DNA of 64,000 bases from CAYWQB01 sp964460785 (GCA_964460785.1 CAYWQB010000002.1:267528-331527), one strand, 5' to 3'; positions 9,910 through 18,470 are shown, counted from the stretch's first letter. The notes: a model not told the origin generated them from the sequence alone. Numbers and translations are program-made.

Positions 9910-10350
9910 ATGGTACATCTTACTGGATTTCAAAACGCTTATCATCAAACCATGAAGGCTCAACCGTATAGAGAGCGAAGGCAGCAGCAGCAGCTAACTC
10001 AAGTAAATAAACTAGTTAGCCAATTTAAGAGGCGCTTAAATAATGCTCCTACTCCTGAAGCAAAGGAGAGGGTTCGCTTGGGAGCGATTTCTTTATTTAC
10101 CCTTAAGGCTGCACTTGAAAAAGGGTTTCCGGGAATACAAAAACTAACGGCTCTAGCTTCTCGTCGACGACGGGCACATGCGCAAATCTTAGGACAAAGT
10201 GGCAGTGCACAAGGAGCTCCTACAGCAGAGCCAACCTCGCGTGCAAAAAAGAAAAAGCCATCTCATTTAAAAGAGCAGCAAAAGGCTCACAGCGAGTTGA
10301 TTCGCAACCAGCTCATGCAAATGAAACTAGCTACTGGGATTACTACTTAA
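9910..10350 (+). CDS. Small basic protein of unknown function
   Basis: This 146-residue protein is rich in Arg, Lys and Gln, with clusters RERRQQQQ, SRRRRAH and RAKKKKPSH. The middle (about 45-80) is likely helical, and the C-terminal third looks disordered, then helical. There is no signal peptide, membrane segment or known motif. The basic clusters would suit nucleic-acid binding or an export chaperone-like helical bundle, but neither can be shown. It has its own promoter-like element 35 bases upstream, while TATAAGGG before the ATG is a weak ribosome site. Its last 24 bases overlap, tail to tail, the MORN-like gene on the other strand. Confidence 0.7.
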   Translation: MVHLTGFQNAYHQTMKAQPYRERRQQQQLTQVNKLVSQFKRRLNNAPTPEAKERVRLGAISLFTLKAALEKGFPGIQKLTALASRRRRAHAQILGQSGSAQGAPTAEPTSRAKKKKPSHLKEQQKAHSELIRNQLMQMKLATGITT

Positions 10351-11229
10351 TTTTGGATGCATTGCGATAAAGGCCTGACCATCCCACTTCTTTTGGGACA
10401 TTTGGGCCTTTCCCCCTTCTGGATCAAACCGCAAGGTTCGCACGACTTGCTTTTCTGCATCGAAGGATTCATCATAAAAAAGCATCCCATCTTCTCGCCA
10501 CCGACGTGTATGATAAAGCTTGGGCTGTGGCCCTTCTTTAGCTAAGTGGACCTCTTTGATCAACACCTTCTCTTCTGCCATCTTACCGCTTGGATACCAA
10601 GAACGAACAACTTCTTGTTCAGGGTGTAGAACCTCAAAGCGCTTTTCTCCTCGCTCATCATATTCATACTCCCACCCTTTACGTGCGCCCTTCTCATAGT
10701 TGATCGAGCGTTTGACCACCTTCCGAGGGTAGTAAAGAGTCACCTCTCCATCTAGCTCTCCCCTTTGGTAATTCATTTCCGCTTTAGGGTCTCCATTGAG
10801 ATAGTAGTACTGCTGCTTCCCGTGTAGCTTGCCATCAAGGTATTTCTGGATCGCATAAAGAGAGCCGCTTGCATAAAACTGACGGTTTTTTCCCTGCTTA
10901 AGGCCATCCACATACCATGTCTCACTCATAACGGAGCCACTTTCACTATAGTAAGTGGAAGGGCCAACAAGCTTCCCATGATCATAAAAACAGCGATGCT
11001 GAACAGTACCATTAGAGAAGTAGAGACAAAACTCTCCATGCAAAGAACCTTGATCTTCTCTTCCCATTGATGCCACATTGCCTGTAGCATCTTTTTCTAT
11101 TACCAAATGCGGGTCTTCTTCAGCCTGCTGAGGTAGAGAGGGAAGGTCATATGCCTTATGCACGTTCAGAGAGAGGCTTGGATCTTCAATTGTGAGTGTT
11201 CCATCTTCAAAGTGATAGTACTCTGTCAT
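10327..11229 (-). CDS. MORN-like (YwqK-type) repeat protein
   Basis: This 300-residue protein contains at least six tandem units of about 23 residues following G-x-Y-Y-x-x-G-x-x-x-x-E-x-x-Y-x-x-G-x-x-x-G, for example in residues 65-260 (YSESGSVMSETWYVDGLKQG). Such MORN-variant repeats form beta-hairpin arrays in bacterial proteins annotated as YwqK-like; in eukaryotes MORN repeats bind lipids or proteins. No signal peptide is seen. Its ATG overlaps the stop of the DUF115 gene as ATGA, so the two are translationally coupled. A functional link to that glycosyltransferase-like protein is inferred. Members of the same repeat class occur at 24801 and 25748. No toxin partner is visible nearby. Confidence 0.85.
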   Translation of the reverse strand: MTEYYHFEDGTLTIEDPSLSLNVHKAYDLPSLPQQAEEDPHLVIEKDATGNVASMGREDQGSLHGEFCLYFSNGTVQHRCFYDHGKLVGPSTYYSESGSVMSETWYVDGLKQGKNRQFYASGSLYAIQKYLDGKLHGKQQYYYLNGDPKAEMNYQRGELDGEVTLYYPRKVVKRSINYEKGARKGWEYEYDERGEKRFEVLHPEQEVVRSWYPSGKMAEEKVLIKEVHLAKEGPQPKLYHTRRWREDGMLFYDESFDAEKQVVRTLRFDPEGGKAQMSQKKWDGQAFIAMHPKLSSNPSS

Positions 11230-13160
11230 TGTGTCACCTCCTCCTCTTTACGCTCCGCAACAGGAAACCCTCGGCCCTTCATTTCTTTAAGAATAGCCTC
11301 TATGATATCTACGTTAAAGCTCGCTGCATTATGTAAAAAGCGAAACTTCTCTTGGTTAATCTCAATACGCTCTAAAGCTTGCTGTCGTTCTGTTTTTAGC
11401 TCTTCATCCGCCTGTGCTGCCAATAAGTTTCTTTGAGCCACTCGTTCTTTTACCTCTGCCATAGACTGCAGAACATAGGTAAAAGCATCTTCTTTTATCA
11501 CCTTTTGCTCATGCTCAACTAAGCTTTTTTCCTTTTCTATAGGGATTGCATGAGCTCTTTTTTTCTGTTTCTTTTTTAGGCCTTCTAAACCATCCACAAG
11601 AATCTGCAAGCTACTTTTTGTGCGCTTCATACTCTGGTGTAGCTCATAAATAAGATCATCCACTTTTTCAAATGAACATGCATTGAGAGGGTGAGATGCC
11701 CACTTCTGGTGAACATAACCTCTTAAGTCTCTCGTCTTTTTCAGGCAGGTATCCATCACCTCTTGCAAAGAGTGGTTAGGAATATCTTTCATCCCTATCC
11801 CTCCTTCTGTAGCATTGATAAACTGTGTACCAGGCCGCTCCTTAGCATAATTCCCCAGCCAGTCAGACTCTGTGACCCACTTCCATTCTGTTAATACAGG
11901 GTTTCCATAGATATCTTGCTTATTAAAGACTGGCTCATCTTCTGAAAGAGATTTCTGATTCTCTTGCTGATTGATTAAGATCCCATCTCCATACTTTTTC
12001 TTGTCTGTGTAAGCAAGGTCCATCCCTACAAATATAATGGGGTTACAACCCATGTGATAGGCAACTTCTGTGAGGAAATTAATCACATTATGCCCTTCAT
12101 CAACACTAATGTCTTCAATGCCTAGCTTCTTTTCAAACCAGCTTGGAATTGTATACCCTCCAGCCCCGTTGATATAGAGCCTAGGGCCATGTAGTGTGGT
12201 TAAGGCAAGGTGGTGGACACGGTTGCGGTAAAAGGCAGGTAGGTTGAAAAAGTGGTTACGCCACATTCGATCTCTTTGTGCAGCATTGGGATCAATAGTG
12301 CCTCCAAGGTGAGGCTCTACCCCATGGTGATAAAGAGCATTGAGGGAAGACCCTCCAGCAATAATCAGAGCCTTATTTTCTAACTCTTTCAATAGATGGG
12401 CATTCTTGTTAAGTGAAGGCCCTGCCCCACAGATGATAGCCGGCACTCCCTGAAACTCATTGAAAAGCTGTGTACCATGAAAGCTCTCACCAATCACCAT
12501 CATATTGCGATAAAAGTTCCGGTAAAAAGGTGCACTAAAGCTAAAGTACTCTCGAGCAAGGTGAGCATAGCGAACAGACTCATGCCCCAAGCGCAACCTG
12601 ATTGCGAAATAAACGGATTCTTTTTTTCTACGATAGTTTTCTAATGCGGTCACTTCGACTCTAGCCATGATAAAAAAGATGCACAGCTCAGAAATCAGTT
12701 GAAAAGCTTGGTCCATCGAAGAGAAAGGGAGTACTTGTACACGCTTATCCTCTAAGATCTCCTTTGCATAAGGGGTTTCCAAAAAGCGGCGGAGAACATA
12801 TGGGTTATCTTCCAGGAAAACAAGAAACCGTCCCCTCTTCTCTGCAAGCCACTTTTTAGCTTCTTGGTAGTAATAGCCAAGGCCCACTCCATATACATAG
12901 AGAACATCTGCCGTGCTATTTTTGATAGACTGAAACCAGCTAGCAGCCTCTTTTTTAGGGCTATAAGGGGAGTGCAACATCTGTTGCTCTCCATCCTTTT
13001 TTTCATACATCAGGTTCCAACTGCCATCTTTGGACTGTACAGGCTGCAGCCTTGAAGCATCTAAGTCTTGGATAATAGATGCTCCTTTTACCGTTCGCTT
13101 CTGATAGATCTGCAAATTGCTCTTGAATCTTTCTTCAGAAAAAAAGGGCTGATCAGACAC
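11226..13160 (-). CDS. DUF115 / Maf-type (motility accessory factor) protein
   Basis: The 644-residue protein carries the DUF115 (MptE-like, Maf) core at about 235-430. It has PAIICGAGPSLNKN, followed by ALIIAGGSSLNAL, GGTIDPN, a GCNPIIFVGMDLAYT segment and a Tyr/Gly-rich stretch. This is the fold seen in flagellar-glycosylation Maf proteins, which transfer nonulosonic acids to flagellins. About 220 residues of unknown domain precede it, and a charged coiled coil follows (about 520-640). A MORN-like gene is coupled to its 3' end. It is close to FlgN- and FlhG-like genes, but no flagellin or sugar-synthesis gene is in the window, so the acceptor is unknown. It could also glycosylate a type III secretion or surface protein. 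Confidence 0.85.
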   Translation of the reverse strand: MSDQPFFSEERFKSNLQIYQKRTVKGASIIQDLDASRLQPVQSKDGSWNLMYEKKDGEQQMLHSPYSPKKEAASWFQSIKNSTADVLYVYGVGLGYYYQEAKKWLAEKRGRFLVFLEDNPYVLRRFLETPYAKEILEDKRVQVLPFSSMDQAFQLISELCIFFIMARVEVTALENYRRKKESVYFAIRLRLGHESVRYAHLAREYFSFSAPFYRNFYRNMMVIGESFHGTQLFNEFQGVPAIICGAGPSLNKNAHLLKELENKALIIAGGSSLNALYHHGVEPHLGGTIDPNAAQRDRMWRNHFFNLPAFYRNRVHHLALTTLHGPRLYINGAGGYTIPSWFEKKLGIEDISVDEGHNVINFLTEVAYHMGCNPIIFVGMDLAYTDKKKYGDGILINQQENQKSLSEDEPVFNKQDIYGNPVLTEWKWVTESDWLGNYAKERPGTQFINATEGGIGMKDIPNHSLQEVMDTCLKKTRDLRGYVHQKWASHPLNACSFEKVDDLIYELHQSMKRTKSSLQILVDGLEGLKKKQKKRAHAIPIEKEKSLVEHEQKVIKEDAFTYVLQSMAEVKERVAQRNLLAAQADEELKTERQQALERIEINQEKFRFLHNAASFNVDIIEAILKEMKGRGFPVAERKEEEVTQ

Positions 13161-13238
13161 GAAAGGACTCCTTGCTTTTCCTCGCTATCTTGCCCAATAT
13201 AACAAATTAAAAGAAACATTATAGAAGAGAGGAGAGCT

Positions 13239-13478
13239 ATGGCAGACGTTCCATCTGTTTCACAAAATATGCTCCAGCAAAAGTATGGCCAAAGACAAAA
13301 GCCCCCTCCACAAGATGAATTTGAGATGAGTGCAGAAAAGGGAACACTGTCTAGACAAGAAGAGCAGAAAAAACAACAAGAGCACCGGGGAAAGGTTGCA
13401 GCAAAAAAAGCCCGCCCTTCGGCGATTTTAGACCTTTCTCCAGAAGCTAAACAACTCTTGAAGAAGGGTAAGGGCTAA
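13239..13478 (+). CDS. Small charged protein of unknown function
   Basis: This 79-residue, highly polar protein is Gln-, Lys- and Glu-rich and ends in SAILDLSPEAKQLLKK. A good AGAGAGGAGAG ribosome site precedes ATG 13239. Only the last 20 residues look ordered. That tail faintly recalls the first helix of FlgM anti-sigma factors, but nothing follows it and I do not claim homology. It is divergent from the DUF115 gene (78 bp apart) and convergent with, and overlapping by 4 bp, the Gln-rich gene at 13475. Confidence 0.6.
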   Translation: MADVPSVSQNMLQQKYGQRQKPPPQDEFEMSAEKGTLSRQEEQKKQQEHRGKVAAKKARPSAILDLSPEAKQLLKKGKG

Positions 13479-15262
13479 AAGTCAACTGGCCCATCCCTAT
13501 GAAGGTCTGTTCTTGGAGGGGGTCTGTTTTCACTCTCTGCTTTAGGAAGCTGCTCTTTTAACTGGTCCAAATCTAACGGTAGACCTTCTTCCCCTGGCTT
13601 TGAAGTCTCTTCCAAGTCCCGCATAAACTGGACTTGTCTCTGTACATCTTTCCTTTGCTCATTCTCTATTCCCAGGTTGGTTCCTGTTCGGTCTTGCTCA
13701 TAGCGAGCACCGTAGCTTGGAACTTCCTGATTTTTGCGCTCTATATCCCGCACACGTAAGTGCTGATACTCTTCAGCTGCTAAAGAGATAAGATATGCAT
13801 CGGTAATCCCCAAATTCACCATAGGGTGAGTTAAAGGACCAATATGCTTAGAGACCTTAGACTCTTTTTGCTGCTCACTTTCTCCAGGCATACGCCCATG
13901 AGAGGTTTGCTGAGGTGCTCGAATTCCCAGGATAGGTAAGGTCAGACGGCCAATAAATGCCCGTGCATCTTCTGGTCCTCTTTGCTTTGCAGAATCCCCT
14001 TGGCGGCCTTCTTCTTCCTCTGTGGATTTAATTTTTTCTGATTCTTGGGCTGCCTGTTCCACATTTTGTTCCAAGGATAGAGGGCGAGCAAGCTGCTTAA
14101 CAATCTCCTGTAAATCTGCAATAAGCTCTTTAGCAAACTGCTGCGAAGAGGCATCTTCCTTTGTATTTTTCAGCCGAGCTAAAAGAGGATCTTTGACCCC
14201 TGATGGAGAGTTGGAAAGAGCCAGCTGGCGCAACTGCTCGATCACAGCCCGTTGCTCTATAGGAGACAGAGCTTGCTCTCCCCTCTCTTGTAAGCTTGCT
14301 AAAATGACTCCAACTTCTTGCTCATCAACTCGTTTCTGTGCTCCTAAGGCGACAAGACGAAACCGAGCCACCTGCTCTTCATTATTAGGATTAATCTGTT
14401 GCTGAAGCTGAAGCAAGCCAAGAAGCCGATCGAGTACACGGGATGAAATGTCACTTGTAGATCCATCCAGAGCACCATCAGCTAATTCTCTAAGCCTTTG
14501 CTGCACAGAAGGATCATTTGGATTGACTACTGATTGTTGCAACCTCTGATCAAGCTCAGGACGCACAGAGGTAAGTAAAAATGCAGCAAAAACTCTGCGT
14601 AATTGTTCTCTTAATCCCTCAGAAAATACTTGCGTTTGTGCAGTTTCTAAAGGATCGCCATCAAATGATAGTCTCTTTTGCTCAGAGAGTTGAGAAAGCA
14701 ACTTAGTCAGCTCACTCTCTACAGACCCGACCTGTCTCTGCCCCAACTGCCCCTGAGAAAAACTATTCCTTAGTTGTGCCTCAGAAACTACTCCATTCCC
14801 AGTCAAAAAAACTTCAGATTCTTCCTGGTTTAAGTTTGCTAGGCTAATTTCCCTTTTGTTCTCTTTTTTAAATGACTCAATCAATCGATCATTGGTTTCT
14901 GCAACTGTTCGATACAGGGTGCGAGAGAGAAGTTGTGAAAATGATATTTCAGAAGCAGATTGCAAAATTTGCATCTTTCTTTGTTGCAAGCGATCTTGGT
15001 CTGCCTTCCTAGCACTCATGCCCAGTAAACCTGCTTGTGTTGCTGCCAAGTCAGGGTCTGTGCGAGGCTCTAAGACACCAGTTTCTCGTAAAGTTTCTCT
15101 TGCTTCTTGGCCAATCGTCAAAAGTCCTTTGGGACTACTCTCTCCTACTGGAGACTGAACTCTTCCTGACACTTCAGGAAAGCTTGGTACAAGACTGTTA
15201 AATGCTATTCGCCAGCTACGGCGCTCTGTATAAAAGCCATCGGCCCAAAAACTTAGTAACAT
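13475..15262 (-). CDS. Large Gln/Glu/Arg-rich protein of unknown function
   Basis: The 595-residue protein is strongly helical and rich in Gln, Glu, Leu and Arg throughout. A long probable coiled-coil region spans about 170-400, and the C-terminus is polar and probably disordered (about 400-595). No signal peptide, membrane helix or enzyme motif is seen. AGGAGGGG lies just upstream of ATG 15262, which fixes the start. It follows the PD-(D/E)XK-like gene by 38 bp on the same strand and could be the last gene of the rlmN-hpf transcript. I do not recognise a family. Composition and length resemble type III secretion cargo or regulators, but this is a guess. Confidence 0.7.
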   Translation of the reverse strand: MLLSFWADGFYTERRSWRIAFNSLVPSFPEVSGRVQSPVGESSPKGLLTIGQEARETLRETGVLEPRTDPDLAATQAGLLGMSARKADQDRLQQRKMQILQSASEISFSQLLSRTLYRTVAETNDRLIESFKKENKREISLANLNQEESEVFLTGNGVVSEAQLRNSFSQGQLGQRQVGSVESELTKLLSQLSEQKRLSFDGDPLETAQTQVFSEGLREQLRRVFAAFLLTSVRPELDQRLQQSVVNPNDPSVQQRLRELADGALDGSTSDISSRVLDRLLGLLQLQQQINPNNEEQVARFRLVALGAQKRVDEQEVGVILASLQERGEQALSPIEQRAVIEQLRQLALSNSPSGVKDPLLARLKNTKEDASSQQFAKELIADLQEIVKQLARPLSLEQNVEQAAQESEKIKSTEEEEGRQGDSAKQRGPEDARAFIGRLTLPILGIRAPQQTSHGRMPGESEQQKESKVSKHIGPLTHPMVNLGITDAYLISLAAEEYQHLRVRDIERKNQEVPSYGARYEQDRTGTNLGIENEQRKDVQRQVQFMRDLEETSKPGEEGLPLDLDQLKEQLPKAESENRPPPRTDLHRDGPVDF

Positions 15263-15300
15263 AGACCCCTCCTAAGAAAATTTTAACAGAACGATCGTTT

Positions 15301-15768
15301 TTAGCCGAGGAGATCCTTGTAATGGGGAAACCCTGGAGAAAAGGGATCTGAAACAGATTCTATACCAGGAAAGGCTGTGAGGGATGTCTCCTGGTTCACT
15401 AAGACAATACAAGGAGCATTAATAAAGTGATTATACCCAATGAGTTGCTCTTTTTCATCTCTACCTAAAGGAACTGCCTTGCACTCAATCATTACTAAAG
15501 GAGAAAGCTGTTCTTCTCTCTTTGTATAGCACAGTAAATCGATCCTTCGTGTAGGTAGATTTTCTTGATGGGCTATATGAGGCAGTTGATTGAGGGCACA
15601 TTCGATGACCAGTAGAGAGGGGGGGTACCCACACTCATGAACCATATAAAGGAGTAGGTTTTGGCGGACCCACTCCTCGGGGGTAGCAACTACCCACATC
15701 TGACGGAGGGGATCAAACAGAAACTGTTCTCCCCCTCTTTCACAAGATTGTATTTCCTGAGGAATCAC
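15301..15768 (-). CDS. PD-(D/E)XK-fold protein like the HsdR N-terminal domain
   Basis: This 155-residue protein matches the small stand-alone version of the type I restriction R-subunit N-terminal domain. It has the nuclease-fold signature RRIDLLCY (Asp77), then VMIECK (Glu95, Lys97) in a hydrophobic strand, with QLIGYN after it. Metal-dependent DNA cleavage or binding is possible for the fold. No restriction partner genes (hsdM, hsdS) are near, so a restriction role is unlikely; repair or a housekeeping role is more plausible. It lies 7 bp after hpf on the same strand and is probably co-transcribed with rlmN and hpf. Confidence 0.75.
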   Translation of the reverse strand: MIPQEIQSCERGGEQFLFDPLRQMWVVATPEEWVRQNLLLYMVHECGYPPSLLVIECALNQLPHIAHQENLPTRRIDLLCYTKREEQLSPLVMIECKAVPLGRDEKEQLIGYNHFINAPCIVLVNQETSLTAFPGIESVSDPFSPGFPHYKDLLG

Positions 15769-15775
15769 AGAGACC

Positions 15776-16399
15776 TTACTCAGGAGAGATTATTTCATAA
15801 TCCCCATCTTCGCGACGGTAAAGAACTTTGATTTTTTGATCTTCTTCACAGCGATAGACAAGCAAAGGTTTATCGGAAAGCTCCATTTTCATAAGAGCAT
15901 GCCCTGTTGTCAGAGTCTTAAGGGGGCGCTGTTCTTCCTTTACGATTTGGTGAGGAGCAAATGTATCTTCCATTTGCTGACGGTTTGCCTCATCAATCTC
16001 CTCATTGATCTCATCAACACGATCATTGGTCTTCAGGATATTCACCTGCATATCCACCATTTGCAAAGGGCTGCGATTGTGGTTTTGCAGCTTCACTTTG
16101 TACTTACGCAGCTTACGCTCAAGTCGCTCGACAGACTTATCGATAGACTTATACATGTCATCACTTTCTGCAGATACTTGGATATAGTAGTGACCAAACT
16201 TCATTTCAGCTTTGACTCGATGCAGAAGCTTTTGAATATCTATTGTGACATGCAAATCGATAATCTGGTTTGGAGAAAAGCGCTCCAGCTTAGAAAATTT
16301 TTCCAAAGCGTAATCTTTCATTGCATCGGTCACTTGTACATGACGACCTGTAATTGTCACATTGTAACCGGTTTCTTCCTGGCCTGCTTTTCCGCTCAT
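15776..16399 (-). CDS. hpf: Long-form ribosome hibernation-promoting factor
   Basis: The 207-residue protein has the N-terminal ribosome-binding HPF/RaiA domain (about 12-110, starting VTITGRHVQVTDAMKDYA) and a C-terminal dimerisation domain (about 150-207, with PLLVYRCEEDQKIKVLYRRE). The long form pairs 70S ribosomes into 100S dimers in stationary or stressed cells. In a chlamydia this would suit the non-replicating elementary body, which is inference. Its ATG overlaps the rlmN stop as ATGA, so it is translationally coupled to an rRNA/tRNA-modifying enzyme. A highly charged linker lies between the domains. Confidence 0.93.
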   Translation of the reverse strand: MSGKAGQEETGYNVTITGRHVQVTDAMKDYALEKFSKLERFSPNQIIDLHVTIDIQKLLHRVKAEMKFGHYYIQVSAESDDMYKSIDKSVERLERKLRKYKVKLQNHNRSPLQMVDMQVNILKTNDRVDEINEEIDEANRQQMEDTFAPHQIVKEEQRPLKTLTTGHALMKMELSDKPLLVYRCEEDQKIKVLYRREDGDYEIISPE

Positions 16400-17478
16400 A
16401 CTAATTTCTCCATTTTGTTATTACGCCCTACAACTCGCAATTTCTGCTCATGACGAGCTGCGAGCTGCCCACAAGCTGCTGCTATTTTCTTCCCCTTATT
16501 ATGACGAATAAGGACTCTGTACCCCTTCTCTCGCAGTACAGCAGCAAACCTTTCCATCACTTCCATAGTAGGAGCTTGATAGCGAGCCAACTTTTGGGGA
16601 TTGTAGGGTATCAAATTCACTTTTACGGGAAGCCCCTTCAAAAATTCATTGAGTTCAAGAGCATCCTCTACTGAATCATTGATTCCTTGCAAGAGAACAT
16701 ATTCAACAAAGATCTCTCGAGAGGATTTTTTCCCATAATACTCTAGGGATTGGCGTAACCTTGGAAGCGCATAGCGACGGTTCACAGGCATGATTTTATT
16801 GCGAATACTATCGGTAGAGGCATTCACAGAGACTGCTAAGTTTGGTGTGGGAGAGCCTAGATCAGCTAAGGCTTCTATCGCCTCAGCAAGCCCACTTGTA
16901 GAAACCGTAATCCTCCGTTCACCTAATGCCAAGCCTGCTTGGTCGGTCATAACTCGTATCGCTTGGACTACAGCATCAAAGTTATCTAAGGGTTCCCCCA
17001 TTCCCATAAAGACAACATTCCGCACAGGGACTTTTAAAACATGCTTTGCCAAGAAAATCTGAGCGACGATCTCTTCAGCAAGCAAGCTGCGCTTCAGCCC
17101 CAAGCGTGCGGTCTCACAAAAGCGGCAACCCATACGACAGCCCACTTGAGAGGAGACACAAATTGTCCAACCTGTTGCCATGGAGAGAAGTACGCTTTCA
17201 ACAAACTCTTCCTCACCAACTTTCATCAAAAATTTGCCATTTGCACCATCTTGCTTAATCTCTTCAATAGAGGGTACGCTGAGGTCAATTAAAGATTCGA
17301 TCTCTGAGAAAAGGGCGGGACAATTTTTGAAGACGGGCAGCTTAGGGTCAAAGAACCCTTTTTGATAAAAGCTACTATATAAAGCAGCTGCTTGCTGCTT
17401 TCCTCGCTGCAAGAGCCTTTGCACTTCACTAGCAAAGGCTTCTCTCGTAAGAGCAAGTATTTTCAGTTTCTCTTTCAT
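16396..17478 (-). CDS. rlmN: Dual-specificity 23S rRNA/tRNA adenine C2-methyltransferase RlmN
   Basis: This is a radical-SAM enzyme with the CxxxCxxC cluster motif in CRMGCRFC and the downstream GMGEPLDN, ITVSTSG and HNKGKKI...CGQL segments of RlmN/Cfr enzymes. It methylates C2 of A2503 in 23S rRNA and A37 in some tRNAs. From ATG 17478 the product has 360 residues, the usual size. The frame also has a GTG at 17505, but that lies inside the tRNA-Arg gene, so I prefer 17478. The latter lacks a clear Shine-Dalgarno and starts 22 bases after the tRNA 3' end, so translation may begin on a short leader made by tRNA processing. It overlaps hpf by 4 bp. Confidence 0.93.
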   Translation of the reverse strand: MKEKLKILALTREAFASEVQRLLQRGKQQAAALYSSFYQKGFFDPKLPVFKNCPALFSEIESLIDLSVPSIEEIKQDGANGKFLMKVGEEEFVESVLLSMATGWTICVSSQVGCRMGCRFCETARLGLKRSLLAEEIVAQIFLAKHVLKVPVRNVVFMGMGEPLDNFDAVVQAIRVMTDQAGLALGERRITVSTSGLAEAIEALADLGSPTPNLAVSVNASTDSIRNKIMPVNRRYALPRLRQSLEYYGKKSSREIFVEYVLLQGINDSVEDALELNEFLKGLPVKVNLIPYNPQKLARYQAPTMEVMERFAAVLREKGYRVLIRHNKGKKIAAACGQLAARHEQKLRVVGRNNKMEKLV

Positions 17479-17500
17479 ACGAGCTATAGAGGGGGGCTTA

Positions 17501-17574
17501 CGCACCGAAGAGGGCTCGAACCTCTAACCGCCCGGTTCGAAGCCGGGTACTCTATCCAATTGAGCTATCGGTGC
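17501..17574 (-). tRNA. tRNA-Arg (anticodon TCG)
   Basis: Read on the minus strand, the acceptor GCACCGA pairs with TCGGTGC. The D arm, the anticodon stem CCCGG/CCGGG with loop CTTCGAA, and the T arm AGAGG-TTCGAGC-CCTCT are all intact. The anticodon TCG reads CGA. CCA is not encoded. It lies immediately ahead of rlmN on the same strand. A weak promoter-like TTTCAG-17-TACATT precedes it. Confidence 0.95.
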
Positions 17575-17667
17575 AAGTGAGAAAGGGAGGCAATGTAGCA
17601 GGAATTTTCTTTTTCTGAAAGGCTGTTTTTCTTCATACTTTCGGGCAAAGGTAGAAAAAGAGACTTT

Positions 17668-18384
17668 ATGCAAGTATACCACGATGAGGCCATTGTCTTA
17701 AGGAGCTCTCCCTTCAAAGAATATGACCGCATACTACAAATTTTTTCAAAAGAAAGAGGGATTTTGACAGCTTATGTACGTGGAGCGAGTCGCCCTTCTC
17801 ATCCTCTACATGGCATCTCTCAACCATGCATTGAGGGAGCATTTTCTTATCGTGAGACACGCGGAGAGACCGTTCGTATCACCGAAGGCAAAGTTTTGCT
17901 TCGCTCCTTGCGCCTTAGAGAAAGGCTAAGCTCTCTACAGGGGGCAATGCGCCTATGTCAAGCTACAGGGCAATTTCTTCAACCAAAAACACCTTCTATT
18001 AAGCTATACCAGTTGCTACGGGGTTATTTAGAACAAATCCCCCTTGCTCCCTTCCCTGGTGTTCTAGAAGCTTCTTACTTATTAAAGCTGCTACTTCTAG
18101 AAGGTCTTTGGTCTCCTCATCATTCTTGTGACCAGTGCAACCAGGAAATCGAAGAATCTCTCCCCTGTTTTTTTGCTCAGGGAAATTTATACTGCTCGCA
18201 GTGTCATCCCCAAGGCTCTCTTTGCTTTGAACCAGGGGAAAGAGTGCAGATGCTTTTCTTAACGCATGTACGCTCGTGGAACCAGCTTATAGGCTGCCCT
18301 GAGATTCCGGACTTTAGAAAAAAAATAGAGCGCCTCTTCGAAGAAAAGGCGCTCGAAAAAGAAAGTGCGAGAGGAGGGACTTGA
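17668..18384 (+). CDS. recO: DNA repair protein RecO
   Basis: The 238-residue protein has the N-terminal OB fold with EAIVLRSSPFKEYDRIL, a helical middle and a zinc-binding CDQCN...CSQCH pair at about 152-190, all features of RecO. RecO loads RecA onto SSB-coated DNA with RecR in gap repair. The start lacks a strong ribosome site; the upstream GAAAAAGAGA is the only candidate. The last six codons run antisense into the 3' end of tRNA-Leu, so the C-terminal residues are constrained by the tRNA. In Chlamydia recO also follows the ctcB/ctcC region, in line with conserved gene order. Confidence 0.9.
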   Translation: MQVYHDEAIVLRSSPFKEYDRILQIFSKERGILTAYVRGASRPSHPLHGISQPCIEGAFSYRETRGETVRITEGKVLLRSLRLRERLSSLQGAMRLCQATGQFLQPKTPSIKLYQLLRGYLEQIPLAPFPGVLEASYLLKLLLLEGLWSPHHSCDQCNQEIEESLPCFFAQGNLYCSQCHPQGSLCFEPGERVQMLFLTHVRSWNQLIGCPEIPDFRKKIERLFEEKALEKESARGGT

Positions 18385-18452
18385 ACCCTCAAGGACATGG
18401 TTAGTCCACAACGACCTCAACGTTGCGTGTCTACCAATTCCACCACCCCCGC
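18366..18452 (-). tRNA. tRNA-Leu (anticodon GAG)
   Basis: This is an 87-base class II tRNA. Acceptor GCGGGGG pairs with CTCTCGC using two G-T pairs, the anticodon stem is CAACG/CGTTG with loop TTGAGGT, there is a long variable arm, and the T arm contains GGTTCAAGTCC. The anticodon GAG reads CTC/CTT. Its 3' end overlaps the recO stop region by 19 bases on the other strand. Confidence 0.95.
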
Positions 18453-18470
18453 ATAATTGAGAGAGGCAGA

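Noticed and set aside
13440..13478. FlgM-like anti-sigma factor (LSPEAKQLLKK at the end of the 79-residue protein)
   Set aside because: Only one short helix fits and it is at the extreme C-terminus; the sigma-binding part would be missing.
15290..15299. AACGATCGTT palindrome between 13475 and 15301 genes
   Set aside because: Ten bases only, no second copy noticed nearby; likely chance.
15301..15768. Restriction-modification system
   Set aside because: The HsdR-N-like protein stands alone, with no methylase or specificity gene around it.
15836..16453. 205-codon plus-strand frame opposite hpf
   Set aside because: It is a shadow of hpf, which has clear homology on the other strand.
17479..17505. 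GTG start for rlmN at 17505
   Set aside because: It lies inside tRNA-Arg(TCG); ATG 17478 gives a normal RlmN length.
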